Assembly (NCBI RefSeq): GCF_000768685.1 | Contig: NZ_AVPK01000008.1 | Location: 1 to 64,000 of the forward strand | Length of the DNA: 64,000 nucleotides | Source: Knoellia subterranea KCTC 19937 | Lineage (GTDB): Bacteria; Actinomycetota; Actinomycetes; Actinomycetales; Dermatophilaceae | Reading direction: 5' to 3' | Shown: positions 1-7,805 of the stretch, in pieces | Layout of the letters: each line of letters opens with the position of its first letter | How positions within the stretch are numbered: the stretch's first letter is position 1 | Notes under the pieces: model-generated | What the model saw: the letters and a program-made list of their open reading frames with translations, nothing else | What the model was told of the DNA's origin: nothing | Database searches by the model: none | Made by a program: the position numbers and the translations under genes

Positions 1-167
1 CCTGGCACGACGATTGGCACGACGCCTGGGCTGACGACACCCACCTCGAAGACCGACCGCTCCCGCAGGATCCGCTGAACGGCTGGATCCCGGACCCACC
101 CGAACACTGGTTCGCCGAACACGACGACGACCATGACTACGACACCGACAACGCCTACGCGGCCTGA
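1..167 (+). CDS. C-terminal end of an unidentified protein, cut by the window edge
   Basis: An open frame enters from the left edge (codons starting at base 3) and ends at TGA 165-167. The visible 54 residues are unusually rich in Asp, His and Trp, with runs such as WHDDWHDAW near the edge and HDDDHDYD near the end, and they end in AYAA. No domain can be recognised in this tail. Acidic, low-complexity tails occur in several actinobacterial families (HNH/DUF222 proteins are one possibility), but nothing here decides. It reads towards the next gene, 11 nt downstream. Confidence 0.5.
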   Translation, partial: WHDDWHDAWADDTHLEDRPLPQDPLNGWIPDPPEHWFAEHDDDHDYDTDNAYAA

Positions 168-178
168 GGACGTGACAC

Positions 179-568
179 ATGAATGCCATCGAGCAGAACA
201 CCGCCGGGGAGCTGTTGGTTCGGTTCGCGACCCACATCGACGACGCGAACTGGGACGGGCTCGCGGACCTGCTGGCGGACGACTTCCGGGCGAGGTACTC
301 CACGACCGGTGAAGAGTTCGACAAACAGGGTTTCGTGGCGCTCAACCGGGACTATCCGGGGAGGTGGCGATTCGAACGCGAGGACGTCGTGGACGCCGGT
401 GACCGTGCAGTGCTGCGCGCACGTGTCTCCGACGCCACCGGAACAAGCGACGAGACCCACTTCGTCGCGACCTTCGCCACGGCGCGAGCCGGCCAGTTGA
501 CCGAGATCGTCGAGGTCTGGGCCGAAGTCGCTCAGGTCCCGCTCGATCGACGGCCGACGCCCTCCTGA
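179..568 (+). CDS. SnoaL/NTF2-like small protein
   Basis: 129 residues with an NTF2-like pattern: an N-terminal helix (LLVRFATHIDDANWDGLADLLADDF) that matches the usual 'amount of time, one step, loss of activity' helix of SnoaL-like proteins, then strands ending with EIVEVWAEV. This fold makes a cone-shaped pocket used by ketosteroid isomerases, polyketide cyclases and many proteins of unknown role. No conserved catalytic Asp/His pair can be assigned, so the substrate is unknown. The ATG at 179 is 11 nt after the stop of the upstream fragment. Its last 37 bases overlap the convergent gene ending at 532. Confidence 0.7.
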   Translation: MNAIEQNTAGELLVRFATHIDDANWDGLADLLADDFRARYSTTGEEFDKQGFVALNRDYPGRWRFEREDVVDAGDRAVLRARVSDATGTSDETHFVATFATARAGQLTEIVEVWAEVAQVPLDRRPTPS

Positions 569-1446
569 GCCACGGGGAGAGCGTCGAGGACCTTCAGGAG
601 GCGTGCGCGCAGAACGTTCGAGCGCTCGGAGAAGGCGCGCTGGCGCTCCATGTACTCGGCCTTGCCCGACGCGGTCTCGATCCTGACGGGCGCCACGGCA
701 TAGTCCGACAGGTCGTAGGGCGAGGCCTCCATGTCGAGGAGGCGGATCTCCCGAGCGAGGTCGAAGCAGTCCATCGTCAACTCACTGGGAACCACCGGGG
801 CCAGTTTCGTCGCCCACTTGTAGACGTCCATGCCGGCATGCAGGCATCCCGGCTGCTCCATCGCGACCTGTGACTCACGCGTCGGCTGAAGGGCATTGCG
901 CGACACCGCTTCTGGCGTGAAGAAGCGGAACGCGTCGAAGTGGCTGCACGTGATCTGGTGGCGTTCGACGACGGCGTCGGTCTCGGCCTGGCTGAGGCGC
1001 AACGGCACCTGCTCGTGGCGCACCTCGCCCTCGCGGGCGCGGTAGACCATCGCCCATTCGTGGAGTCCGAAGCAGCCCAGTCGCGCAGGTCGTGCAGAGG
1101 TGGCGGTCAAGAGGGCGCGCACGAAGTCGATGGTGCGTCCCCGAGCCGCGACGAACGAGTCCAGGTCGACCACGACATCGCCGTTCACGACGCGGTAGTG
1201 CTTCCACCCGGCCCGATCGAGGTCGCCCGCCCCTGCGAGCCGCACGCCCACTCCCGGATGCCACCGACGCAGCTGCGCCGGCTTGGTCGAGTAGTACGTG
1301 AAGAGGAAGTCCTCGATCGGGTGCGGCACGCCCGCACCGCGACGGGCCCGGTGGCCGGCGGTCGCCGCATCGACTCGTTCGGCGTGTGCGGCCTCGCGTG
1401 CAGTCCACGTGGCGCGATCGAGGACGGCGGCAACAGCATCAGACAT
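532..1446 (-). CDS. Conserved actinobacterial protein often labelled 3-methyladenine DNA glycosylase
   Basis: 304 residues. The N-terminal part has a helix of the type WTAREAAHAERVDA followed by HPIEDFLFTYYSTKPAQLRRWHPG, which I recognise from a widespread actinobacterial family. Databases often name it 3-methyladenine DNA glycosylase, but I see no helix-hairpin-helix motif or other feature that would support that activity, so the function should be treated as unknown. It is convergent with the SnoaL-like gene (37-bp overlap). A TACCCT box on the minus strand (1461-1456) lies 9 nt before the ATG and could be its -10 element. Confidence 0.75.
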   Translation of the reverse strand: MSDAVAAVLDRATWTAREAAHAERVDAATAGHRARRGAGVPHPIEDFLFTYYSTKPAQLRRWHPGVGVRLAGAGDLDRAGWKHYRVVNGDVVVDLDSFVAARGRTIDFVRALLTATSARPARLGCFGLHEWAMVYRAREGEVRHEQVPLRLSQAETDAVVERHQITCSHFDAFRFFTPEAVSRNALQPTRESQVAMEQPGCLHAGMDVYKWATKLAPVVPSELTMDCFDLAREIRLLDMEASPYDLSDYAVAPVRIETASGKAEYMERQRAFSERSNVLRARLLKVLDALPVAQEGVGRRSSGT

Positions 1447-1455
1447 GGCCCCTCA

Positions 1456-1461
1456 AGGGTA
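1456..1461 (-). promoter_or_regulatory. Putative -10 box TACCCT of the 532-1446 gene
   Basis: TACCCT on the minus strand, 9 nt before the ATG at 1446. It fits the TANNNT pattern seen before many starts in this window. The intervening TGAGGGGCC could also act as a weak ribosome binding site. Confidence 0.35.
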
Positions 1462-1563
1462 GGCGAGTCCGATCTCCCAACCTGACCCCCAAACGCGCGG
1501 CGGCGTGCGACGATCCGGTGAGGTCCGCAGCGTCGCGGGCCGTGACACCTTGGAGCTGGTCCC

Positions 1564-2412
1564 ATGCGTCGATTCCTCACCGTCATCTCCGCAGCGCTGC
1601 TCGTCCTCGTCGCGCCTTCGGCCGCGTTCGCCGGGCCGGGCAAGGGCGCGGACAAGCGCGCCGACAAGGCGACGAGCTGGTACCTCGCGCTCGGCGACTC
1701 CCTCGCCGCCGGCTACCAGCCGGGTGCGGGCGATGACCGTGCTGGCGGCTATGTCGGGGGAGTGCTCGATGCCCTCCAGGCGTCGGCTCCCAAGGCCAAA
1801 CTGCGCAACATCTCCTGCTCGGGCGCGACGACGACCTCGATGCTCGGCACGGACCGCTGCACCTACGAGGCCGGATCCCAGGTCGCTGCGGGCGTCGAGT
1901 TCCTCAAGGCCCACAAGGACAAGGTCGACCTCGTGACCATCGACATCGGCGCCAACGACGTCACGCCATGCGTCCGCGCCGCCGACCAGGTGACCTGCGC
2001 CCTCACGGTGCTCGGGACCATCCAGACCAACCTCACGTCGATCCTCGGCCAGTTGCGTGCCGCGACCGGGCCCGACACCCAGATCATCGTCCTCAACTAC
2101 TACAACCCGTTCCTCGCGTCGTGGCTCCAGGGGCCCGAAGGTCAGCAGCTCGCCGGATTGACGAGCTTCCTCCAAACCCTCCTGAACAACACCGTCTCCG
2201 CAGCTGCAGCCACCGTCCAGGCCGATGTCGCGGACGTCGCCACGGCGTTCCGGTCGACGGACACGACTCCAGTCTCGACGGCATACGGCACGATCCCGAC
2301 GAACGTCGCGACGATCTGCGCGTGGACCTGGATGTGCACGAAGCAGGACATTCACGCGAACGACGCAGGGTATGCCGTCCTCGCGGCGACCGTGTCCGCT
2401 CGCCTTTCCTGA
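1564..2412 (+). CDS. Secreted SGNH/GDSL-family esterase
   Basis: 282 residues. An N-terminal signal peptide (MRRFLTVISAALLVLVAPSAAFA, cleavage after AFA) is followed by a Lys/Asp-rich stretch and the block I motif LALGDSLAAGY with the nucleophile Ser. Block III is DIGANDVTPC (Gly and Asn of the oxyanion hole). The block V pair is KQDIHANDAGY, with Asp and His. All four SGNH residues are therefore present. Several Cys residues suggest disulfides outside the cell. Family members hydrolyse lipids or acylated sugars; the substrate here is not known. The ATG follows GGAGCT by a few bases. Confidence 0.85.
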   Translation: MRRFLTVISAALLVLVAPSAAFAGPGKGADKRADKATSWYLALGDSLAAGYQPGAGDDRAGGYVGGVLDALQASAPKAKLRNISCSGATTTSMLGTDRCTYEAGSQVAAGVEFLKAHKDKVDLVTIDIGANDVTPCVRAADQVTCALTVLGTIQTNLTSILGQLRAATGPDTQIIVLNYYNPFLASWLQGPEGQQLAGLTSFLQTLLNNTVSAAAATVQADVADVATAFRSTDTTPVSTAYGTIPTNVATICAWTWMCTKQDIHANDAGYAVLAATVSARLS

Positions 2413-2439
2413 CCGGTCGCCTGCGCCGCATCGCCGTCC

Positions 2440-2445
2440 TACGCT
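2440..2445 (+). promoter_or_regulatory. Putative leaderless -10 box TACGCT
   Basis: TACGCT ends 6 nt before the GTG at 2452. With a start site about 6-7 nt downstream, the transcript would begin at or next to the start codon. Confidence 0.4.
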
Positions 2446-2451
2446 GGCAGC

Positions 2452-2847
2452 GTGCCGATCCCACACGCCGTCACGAAGTTCAACAAGGCCGTCGGCAACC
2501 GGCTGCTCATCCACCTTGCCGGGCACGGCCCCTTCGTCGAGCTCGAGCACGTCGGGCGCCGCTCCGGCCGGACGTATCGGATCCCGCTCAACGCCTTCCG
2601 CCACAGCGATGTCGTCACGCTCGCGCTGACCTACGGGTCGCGCACCGACTGGTACCGCAACGTCGTCGCGGCGAAGGGGTGTCGCGTCCGCATGAGTGGG
2701 CACTGGCTCACCCTCGGCGCACCCCGTCCCGTCAGCACGGAGGAGGGCATGCGCCGGATGCCGTTGATCGCGCGACCGATCCTCCGCACCGCCCAGGTGA
2801 CCGAGTTCGTCGAACTGCCCGTCCTGTCGGAGGAGCCCGCGCCATGA
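2452..2847 (+). CDS. Nitroreductase/deazaflavin-dependent (DUF385, Ddn-like) protein
   Basis: 131 residues with the Ddn/DUF385 pattern: an N-terminal helix, then HVGRRSGRTYRIPLNAFRHSDVVTLALTYGSRTDWYRNVVAAKG. The G-R-R-S-G segment and the D-W-Y-R-N segment are typical of these split-barrel proteins, many of which bind F420 and reduce quinones or nitro compounds. The window also contains cofC, so the cell probably makes F420. GTG start. The stop overlaps the next ATG by 4 bases (ATGA), so it is probably cotranslated with the globin. Confidence 0.8.
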   Translation: MPIPHAVTKFNKAVGNRLLIHLAGHGPFVELEHVGRRSGRTYRIPLNAFRHSDVVTLALTYGSRTDWYRNVVAAKGCRVRMSGHWLTLGAPRPVSTEEGMRRMPLIARPILRTAQVTEFVELPVLSEEPAP

Positions 2848-3278
2848 CCACTGTCTACGAAGCCGCCGGTGGAGCCGACGGCATGCTGCGTCTCGCCGAC
2901 GCGTGGCATCGCCGGGTCATGGCCGATCCCGTTGTCTCACATGCCTTTTCGCACGGATTCCGGGCGGACCACACCGAACGTCTGGCCGCCTATCTGGGCG
3001 AGGCGCTCGGCGGCCCGCAGACCTACACAAAGTCGATGGGCACCGAGTCCGACGTCGTGCGCATGCACTCGGGCAACGGGGTCCACGAGGAGATGGACCG
3101 TCTCGCCCTCGTGGCCTGGGACCGGGCGATCGAGGACTGTGGCCTCGATGCCGACCCGGCACTCCGGGCGACGCTGCACGACTACTGGGCGGACGGCATA
3201 CGGAGAATGGCCGAGCACCACGAAACACCGGACACCGTCCCCGACGGTCTGCCGCTGCAGCGCTGGGTTCTAGGGTGA
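2844..3278 (+). CDS. Truncated globin (group II-like) family protein
   Basis: 144 residues. The sequence runs YEAAGGADGMLRLADAWHRRVMADPVVSHAF, then HTERLAAYLGEALGGPQTY and VVRMHSGNGVHEEMDRLALVAWDRA. The layout of helices and the His in RMHSGN fit the proximal-His region of bacterial truncated globins of the GlbO type. Such proteins bind oxygen or NO, or act in redox reactions. Heme binding is inferred from family resemblance only. The ATG at 2844 overlaps the stop of the F420-type gene, suggesting a functional pair. The stop overlaps a TAGGGT box of the next gene. Confidence 0.72.
   Translation: MTTVYEAAGGADGMLRLADAWHRRVMADPVVSHAFSHGFRADHTERLAAYLGEALGGPQTYTKSMGTESDVVRMHSGNGVHEEMDRLALVAWDRAIEDCGLDADPALRATLHDYWADGIRRMAEHHETPDTVPDGLPLQRWVLG
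3271..3276 (+). promoter_or_regulatory. Putative leaderless -10 box TAGGGT
   Basis: TAGGGT, 6 nt before the GTG at 3283, overlapping the stop codon of the globin gene. It offers the FAH gene an independent promoter inside an apparent operon. Confidence 0.45.
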
Positions 3279-3282
3279 TCCC

Positions 3283-4056
3283 GTGCGCATCGCGAGATTC
3301 ACGACAGGTGACGACCCCGTCTACGGGCTCGTCGACGGGGCCGGCGAGAAGATCGCCGAGATCACCGGCGACCCGCTCTACACAAAGATCGAGCTGACGG
3401 GGGCGACGCACCTCGTCGAAGATGTGCGCCTGCTCGCGCCGGTCATCCCGCGCAGCAAGGTCATCGGCATCGGCAAGAATTACGCCGAACACGCCAAGGA
3501 GATGGGCGGCGAGGCTCCCGAGACCCCGCTCATGTTCCTCATCCCGAACACCGCCGTCATCGGCCCCGGCGACCCCGTCGTCATCCCGCGCATCACCGAA
3601 GAGGTGAGCTACGAGGGCGAGCTCGCCGTCGTCATCGGCCGCCTCGCCAAGGACGTGCCGGTCGACCAGGCGCTCTCGACGGTCTTCGGCTACACCGTCG
3701 CCAACGACGTCACGGCCCGCGACCTCCAGCGGGGCGACGGCCAGTGGGCACGCGCCAAGGGCATGGACACGTTCTGCCCGCTCGGACCCTGGATCGAGAC
3801 GCAGCTCGACCCAGCGGCCTGCCGGATCCGCACGACCCTCGACGGGGACGTCGTCCAGGACGGGCCGACGTCGGACATGATCCACGGCGTCGCCGAGCTC
3901 ATCGCCCACGCCTCGCAGGCGTTCACGCTGCTGCCGGGCGACGTCATCCTCACCGGCACCCCGGCTGGCGTCGGTCCGGTCGTCTCGGGTCAGCGTGTCG
4001 ACGTCGAGATCGACCAGATCGGCACCCTGAGCAACCCCTTCGTCAGCGCGGAGTGA
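3283..4056 (+). CDS. Fumarylacetoacetate hydrolase (FAH) family protein
   Basis: 257 residues. A short N-terminal domain is followed by the FAH fold: IGIGKNYAEHAKEMG, then PTTP-like PETPLMFLIPNTAVIGPGDPVVIP, the metal-site Glu pair in VSYEGELAVVIG, NDVTARDLQ, and the terminal LLPGDVILTGTPAGVGPV. These are the residues that hold Mg2+ and the acid substrate in FAH-type hydrolases, decarboxylases and isomerases. The exact substrate cannot be read from sequence. In actinobacteria a gene of this kind often lies near gltX, as it does here (3.7 kb downstream). Confidence 0.88.
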   Translation: MRIARFTTGDDPVYGLVDGAGEKIAEITGDPLYTKIELTGATHLVEDVRLLAPVIPRSKVIGIGKNYAEHAKEMGGEAPETPLMFLIPNTAVIGPGDPVVIPRITEEVSYEGELAVVIGRLAKDVPVDQALSTVFGYTVANDVTARDLQRGDGQWARAKGMDTFCPLGPWIETQLDPAACRIRTTLDGDVVQDGPTSDMIHGVAELIAHASQAFTLLPGDVILTGTPAGVGPVVSGQRVDVEIDQIGTLSNPFVSAE

Positions 4057-4066
4057 GGAGTCAGGG

Positions 4067-4264
4067 ATGACCAGGTCGTTCGTCGTGGGACTCAGCATGT
4101 CGTGGGGCTTCGGGCTCTTCCTGGCTGGCTTCGCGCTGGCCAACTTCGGTCCGGCGAGCGCGCTGGGGCTTCTCGGCGTCACGGTCATGCTCGGCACCTA
4201 TGTCTGTCACACCATCGCCGGCTGGGAAGAGCGCGCGGCCGAGGCGTCGCGGGCCGAGTCCTGA
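4067..4264 (+). CDS. Small two-helix membrane protein
   Basis: 65 residues with two hydrophobic segments: about residues 5-26 (VVGLSMSWGFGLFLAGFALA) and 29-50 (ASALGLLGVTVMLGTYVCHT), then a charged C-terminus. GAGGAG sits about 8 nt before the ATG. It lies 10 nt after the FAH gene and is probably cotranscribed. Function unknown. Confidence 0.6.
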   Translation: MTRSFVVGLSMSWGFGLFLAGFALANFGPASALGLLGVTVMLGTYVCHTIAGWEERAAEASRAES

Positions 4265-4828
4265 TCAGCTCTCGGCTCGCCAGGTCGCTCCGTCGAGGTG
4301 GTAGCCGACGGTCTCGCTGAGGCGGTGCCCCGCCGGCACCTTGGGGTTCGGCCCTTCCCACCGCAGCGTCATCCCGAGTCGTTTCATCACAGCGGTCGAC
4401 GCGGTGTTGGACGCAACGGCCCACGACCAGACGTCGGAAAGACCAAGGCGTCGTATGCCGTCCGCGAGGCTTGCGCTCGCGGCTTCCGTCGCGAAGCCGC
4501 GCCCCCATGCAGACGGGGCGAGGCGCCAGCCCACCTCGACGCCGCCCGGTGAGGGTGAGCCCTCGGGCAGCGTCCACAGACCGGTGAAGCCGATGAACTC
4601 GCCGGTGTCGAGACGTTCGAGAGCCCAAAGGCCGTAGCCGCGCTCGGCGAAGCTCACTCCAATCCGTTCGACGAAGGTCGCCGTCGCAGCGGCGTCCTGG
4701 GCATCGGCGAAGAACTCCGTGACCCGTGGATCAGCGTTCATCGCGGCAAACGGAGCCACATCTGACTCGCGCCACCCGCGCAGCAGGAGGCGGTCGGTGT
4801 GGAGCAGCGGCGGGGGAGCGGACGGCAT
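4265..4828 (-). CDS. GNAT family N-acetyltransferase (RimJ/RimL type)
   Basis: 187 residues from the ATG at 4828. An upstream in-frame start would add 23 poorly conserved residues, so I prefer the one leading directly into LLHTDRLLLRGWRESDVAPFAAMNADPRVTEFF, the standard opening of the RimJ/RimL subgroup. VEVGWRLAPSAWGRGFATEAASA carries the acetyl-CoA binding loop (R/Q-x-x-G-x-G/A: WGRGFA), and NTASTAVMKRLGMTLRWEG is the usual C-terminal motif. Acceptor unknown. The octamer CGGCATAC overlaps the start codon region. Confidence 0.85.
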   Translation of the reverse strand: MPSAPPPLLHTDRLLLRGWRESDVAPFAAMNADPRVTEFFADAQDAAATATFVERIGVSFAERGYGLWALERLDTGEFIGFTGLWTLPEGSPSPGGVEVGWRLAPSAWGRGFATEAASASLADGIRRLGLSDVWSWAVASNTASTAVMKRLGMTLRWEGPNPKVPAGHRLSETVGYHLDGATWRAES

Positions 4829-4945
4829 ACAAAAAATTCTCGTCGACCCTGTCGTATCCCGTCGAGTCCATTCGTGGAGAGGATGAGACGACGTCACAGG
4901 GCGCCAGCAGAGGCGGCCCGTCGCTCATCCGACAGGAGAACCACC

Positions 4946-5302
4946 ATGACGCAGTACATGCTTTCGGTCCCCGGCAGCGTTGACGACGAGATGCCCTCCG
5001 ACGAGGTCATCCAGAAGATGTACGCGGACGTCGACGCCTTCAACCAGAAGGTGCGCGAAGCCGGCAAGTGGGTCTTCGCCGGCGGTCTCGAGCCGATCGA
5101 GACCGCGACGACGGTCGACGCCACGGGGGACAAGCCAACCTTCACCGACGGCCCCTTCTCGGAGGCCAAGGAGTTCCTCGGCGGCTTCTGGATCCTCGAG
5201 TGCGCCGACCTCGACGAGGCCCTGCAGTGGGCCAAGGAGGGTTCCGCCGCGTGCGGTGGAGCGGTGGAGGTTCGTCCGTTCCAGGCCGAACCGTCCGCGT
5301 GA
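4946..5302 (+). CDS. DGPF/YCII-related protein, partner of the ECF42-type sigma factor
   Basis: 118 residues, starting at the ATG preceded by AGGAG. It reads TQYMLSVPGSVDDEMPSDEVIQKM and contains TDGPFSEAKEFLGGFWILE, the D-G-P-F signature that gives this YCII subgroup its name. YCII folds are small dimeric alpha/beta barrels of largely unknown chemistry. DGPF proteins are known to occur beside ECF42 sigma factor genes, and this one overlaps such a gene by 4 bases (GTGA at 5299-5302). The pair is thus almost surely translated together. Confidence 0.88.
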   Translation: MTQYMLSVPGSVDDEMPSDEVIQKMYADVDAFNQKVREAGKWVFAGGLEPIETATTVDATGDKPTFTDGPFSEAKEFLGGFWILECADLDEALQWAKEGSAACGGAVEVRPFQAEPSA

Positions 5303-6549
5303 CCTCACCCGATTCCGCTGCCGCTCTCGGTGCGGACGCCGTCGCCGACGTCGTCCGCACCGAGTACGGCAAGGTCGTCGCCGGGCTCATCCGACGCTTC
5401 GGCGACATCGGCCTGGCCGAGGACTCCCTCGGCGAAGCCGTCCTCATCGCGCTCGAGCGGTGGCCGCAGGACGGTGTCCCACCCAACCCCGCCGGGTGGC
5501 TCACGACGACGGCCAGCCGCAAGGCGCTGGACCACCTGCGTCGCGAGAAGGTGCGCGACGAGAAGTACGCCGAGGCAGCCATGCTCACCGACGACACACC
5601 CCCGGAAGCCACCGGACCCGTCACCGACGACCGGCTCCGCCTGATCTTCACCTGCTGCCACCCGGCCCTCGCCGAACCGGCCCGGGTCGCGCTGACGCTG
5701 CGGCTGCTCGGCGGCCTCACGGTCGGCGAGATCGCGAGCGCTTTCCTCGTGCCCGAGACGACGATGGCGCAGCGCATCACTCGGGCGAAGGCCAAGATCG
5801 CCAAGGCCCGCATTCCCTATCGGGTCCCGGAACAGCAGGACCTCGCCGAGCGCCTCGCCGGCGTGCTCGCGGTCCTCTACCTCGTCTACAACGAGGGCTA
5901 CCTCAGCTCGAGCGCCGACAACGCCGACCGGCAGGACCTCGCCGACGAGGCCATCCGCCTGACGCGTGCCGTCCGCGGCATCAGCGAGGGCATCGGATCG
6001 CCGCCCGAGGTCGACGGGCTCCTCGCCCTCATGCTTCTGTCCCAGGCCCGCCGCCCCGCGCGGTTCGCCGACGACGGCACGCTCGTCACTCTGGACAATC
6101 AGGACCGCACGCAATGGGACAGCGTGCTCATCGACGAGGGCCACGCCATCGTGCGGGAATGCCTGCGCCGCAACGCTCCCGGGCCCTACCAGTTGCAGGC
6201 AGCCATCCAGGCGGTGCACACGGACGCCCTCGAAGCCTCGCTCACCGACTGGGACCAGATCGTGGCGCTCTACGACCAGCTCATGGCGGTGCAGCCAACC
6301 CCGATCGTCGCCCTCAACCGCGCCGTCGCCGTCGCCGAGCTCGACGGGCCGCAGGTGGCCCTGGCGGCGGTCGACGGACTGGGCCTCACGGCATACGCAC
6401 CGTGGCACGCAACCCGAGCGGACCTGCTGGGCCGTCTGGGACGTGACGACGACGCACGACGCGCGTATGCCGCCGCGATCGCGACCACGGACAACCCCGC
6501 CGAGCGTGCGTGGCTGGCGACGCGGCGCGAGTCGCTCGGTGGTCGCTGA
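5299..6549 (+). CDS. ECF sigma factor of the ECF42 (DGPF-associated) type with long C-terminal domain
   Basis: 416 residues from the GTG overlapping the YCII stop. Sigma region 2 lies near the start (IRRFGDIGLAEDSLGEAVLIALERWP, then NPAGWLTTTASRKALDHLRRE). Region 4 follows (LRLLGGLTVGEIASAFLVPETTMAQRITRAKAKI). After residue about 175 there is a roughly 230-residue helical extension (LAGVLAVLYLVYNEGYLSSSA and onwards) ending in TPR-like helices. ECF42 members are known for this extension and for lacking an obvious anti-sigma factor, and none is seen here. The sigma factor may be controlled through the extension. Confidence 0.9.
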   Translation: MTSPDSAAALGADAVADVVRTEYGKVVAGLIRRFGDIGLAEDSLGEAVLIALERWPQDGVPPNPAGWLTTTASRKALDHLRREKVRDEKYAEAAMLTDDTPPEATGPVTDDRLRLIFTCCHPALAEPARVALTLRLLGGLTVGEIASAFLVPETTMAQRITRAKAKIAKARIPYRVPEQQDLAERLAGVLAVLYLVYNEGYLSSSADNADRQDLADEAIRLTRAVRGISEGIGSPPEVDGLLALMLLSQARRPARFADDGTLVTLDNQDRTQWDSVLIDEGHAIVRECLRRNAPGPYQLQAAIQAVHTDALEASLTDWDQIVALYDQLMAVQPTPIVALNRAVAVAELDGPQVALAAVDGLGLTAYAPWHATRADLLGRLGRDDDARRAYAAAIATTDNPAERAWLATRRESLGGR

Positions 6550-6561
6550 GCGAGCGCGCTC

Positions 6562-6774
6562 CTACTTCTCGACGCGGAAGCCGAGCTTGATCCCGACCTG
6601 CCAGTCGGCGACCGCGCCGTCGTCGCCGAGGTGGCCGCGGATCTCGGTCACCTCGAACCAGTCGAGGTTGCGCACCGTCGAGCTCGCCGAGGCGAGGGCG
6701 TTGGACACGGCGGCCTCGACGCCCTCGGGGGAACTGCCGACGAGCTCGGAGATCGCGTAGACGTGATTGGCCAT
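6562..6774 (-). CDS. Dodecin family flavin-binding protein
   Basis: 70 residues from the ATG at 6774; an upstream ATG would add six atypical residues, and GGAGGC precedes the chosen one. The sequence HVYAISELVGSSPEGVEAAVSNALASASSTVRNLDWFEVTEIRGHL closely follows dodecins. The Trp in RNLDWFEV is the residue that stacks on the flavin, and GFRVEK is the normal end. Dodecins form hollow dodecamers that store or buffer riboflavin, FMN or related molecules. Confidence 0.92.
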   Translation of the reverse strand: MANHVYAISELVGSSPEGVEAAVSNALASASSTVRNLDWFEVTEIRGHLGDDGAVADWQVGIKLGFRVEK

Positions 6775-6890
6775 GAGGGTGCCTCCGGACATCGAGCCGG
6801 ACGCCGGTCGCCCGGTCCTTGGGCACCAACGTAGACCCAGTACCGGCCCTCAACCTCGCCGAACGTGTGTGGTTGACGATCCGGGGACGC

Positions 6891-6896
6891 TAGGTT
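6891..6896 (+). promoter_or_regulatory. Putative leaderless -10 box TAGGTT
   Basis: TAGGTT lies 6 nt before the ATG at 6903. A TTGACG is present at 6873-6878 but only 12 nt upstream, so it is probably too close to be the -35. Confidence 0.45.
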
Positions 6897-6902
6897 CACG
6901 CC

Positions 6903-7787
6903 ATGAATGACAGCGCCCTCATCACGGTCGGACTCCCCATCGCCCTCGCGATCATCATGTTCGGCCTGGGGCTGTCACTGACACCGGGAGACTTCCGTCG
7001 CGTGGCCCGGGCACCGCGCGCCGTTGTCGTGGCGCTCGTGGTGCAGGTTGTCATCCTGCCCCTGGTGGCGTTCGGGTTGATCAAGGGATTCGGCCTCGCG
7101 CCCCTGCTCGCGGTGGGTGTCATGCTGCTCGCCGCCTCGCCGGGAGGGACGACGGCCAACCTGTTCAGCCACCTCTTTCGCGGAGACGTCGCGCTCAACA
7201 TCAGCCTGACCGCGATCAACTCGGTCCTCGCCGCCTTCACCATCCCGCTCATCACGAACTTCGCCATCGGCCACTTCGACGCCGAGGGTGACCTCGGCCT
7301 GCAGTTCGGCAAGGTCGTCCAGGTCATCGCGATCGTGCTCGTGCCGGTGGCCATCGGCATGTTCGTCCGCAGCCGTGCCTCCGACTTCGCTGCTCGTGCC
7401 GACAAGCCGGTCCGCATCTTCTCGATCGTCGTCCTCGTCATCGTCGCCGTCGGTGCCCTGCTCGGGGAGCGTGAGAACCTCGCCGACTACATCCGTCAGG
7501 TCGGTCTCGTCACGGGGCTGTTCTGCCTCGCCAGCCTGACCATCGGGTACGTCGCGGCCCGACTGCTCAAGCTCGACGAACCGCAGGCCATCGCCACCTC
7601 GATGGAGGTGGGCATCCACAACACGACGATCGCCCTGACCATCGCCCTGAGCGTCCTGGACAGCACCGAGGTCGCGATCCCGAGTGCGATCTACTCGATC
7701 CTCATGTACGTCCTCGCCACGGCCTTCGGTTTCGTCATCACCCGGGGTCGCAAGCCGGCGACCGAGAGCGCACGCGCCAGCGTCTGA
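6903..7787 (+). CDS. Bile acid:sodium symporter (BASS) family transporter
   Basis: 294 residues, almost wholly hydrophobic, with eight to nine predicted membrane segments. It opens TVGLPIALAIIMFGLGLSLTPGDFRRVARAPRAVVVALVVQ, the usual start of BASS proteins. LLAASPGGTTANLFSHLFRGDVALNISLTAINS matches the family's conserved sodium-site loop, and MEVGIHNTTIALTIALSV is the second conserved loop. Bacterial members move organic anions with Na+; the substrate is unknown. No clear operon partner: gltX follows with its own -10-like box. Confidence 0.87.
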   Translation: MNDSALITVGLPIALAIIMFGLGLSLTPGDFRRVARAPRAVVVALVVQVVILPLVAFGLIKGFGLAPLLAVGVMLLAASPGGTTANLFSHLFRGDVALNISLTAINSVLAAFTIPLITNFAIGHFDAEGDLGLQFGKVVQVIAIVLVPVAIGMFVRSRASDFAARADKPVRIFSIVVLVIVAVGALLGERENLADYIRQVGLVTGLFCLASLTIGYVAARLLKLDEPQAIATSMEVGIHNTTIALTIALSVLDSTEVAIPSAIYSILMYVLATAFGFVITRGRKPATESARASV

Positions 7788-7790
7788 ATC

Positions 7791-7796
7791 TAGAAT
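7791..7796 (+). promoter_or_regulatory. Putative leaderless -10 box TAGAAT for gltX
   Basis: TAGAAT ends 9 nt before the gltX ATG at 7806. It is close to the TATAAT consensus. A transcript from it would start only a few bases before the gene. Confidence 0.5.
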
Positions 7797-7805
7797 CGGG
7801 GGACC

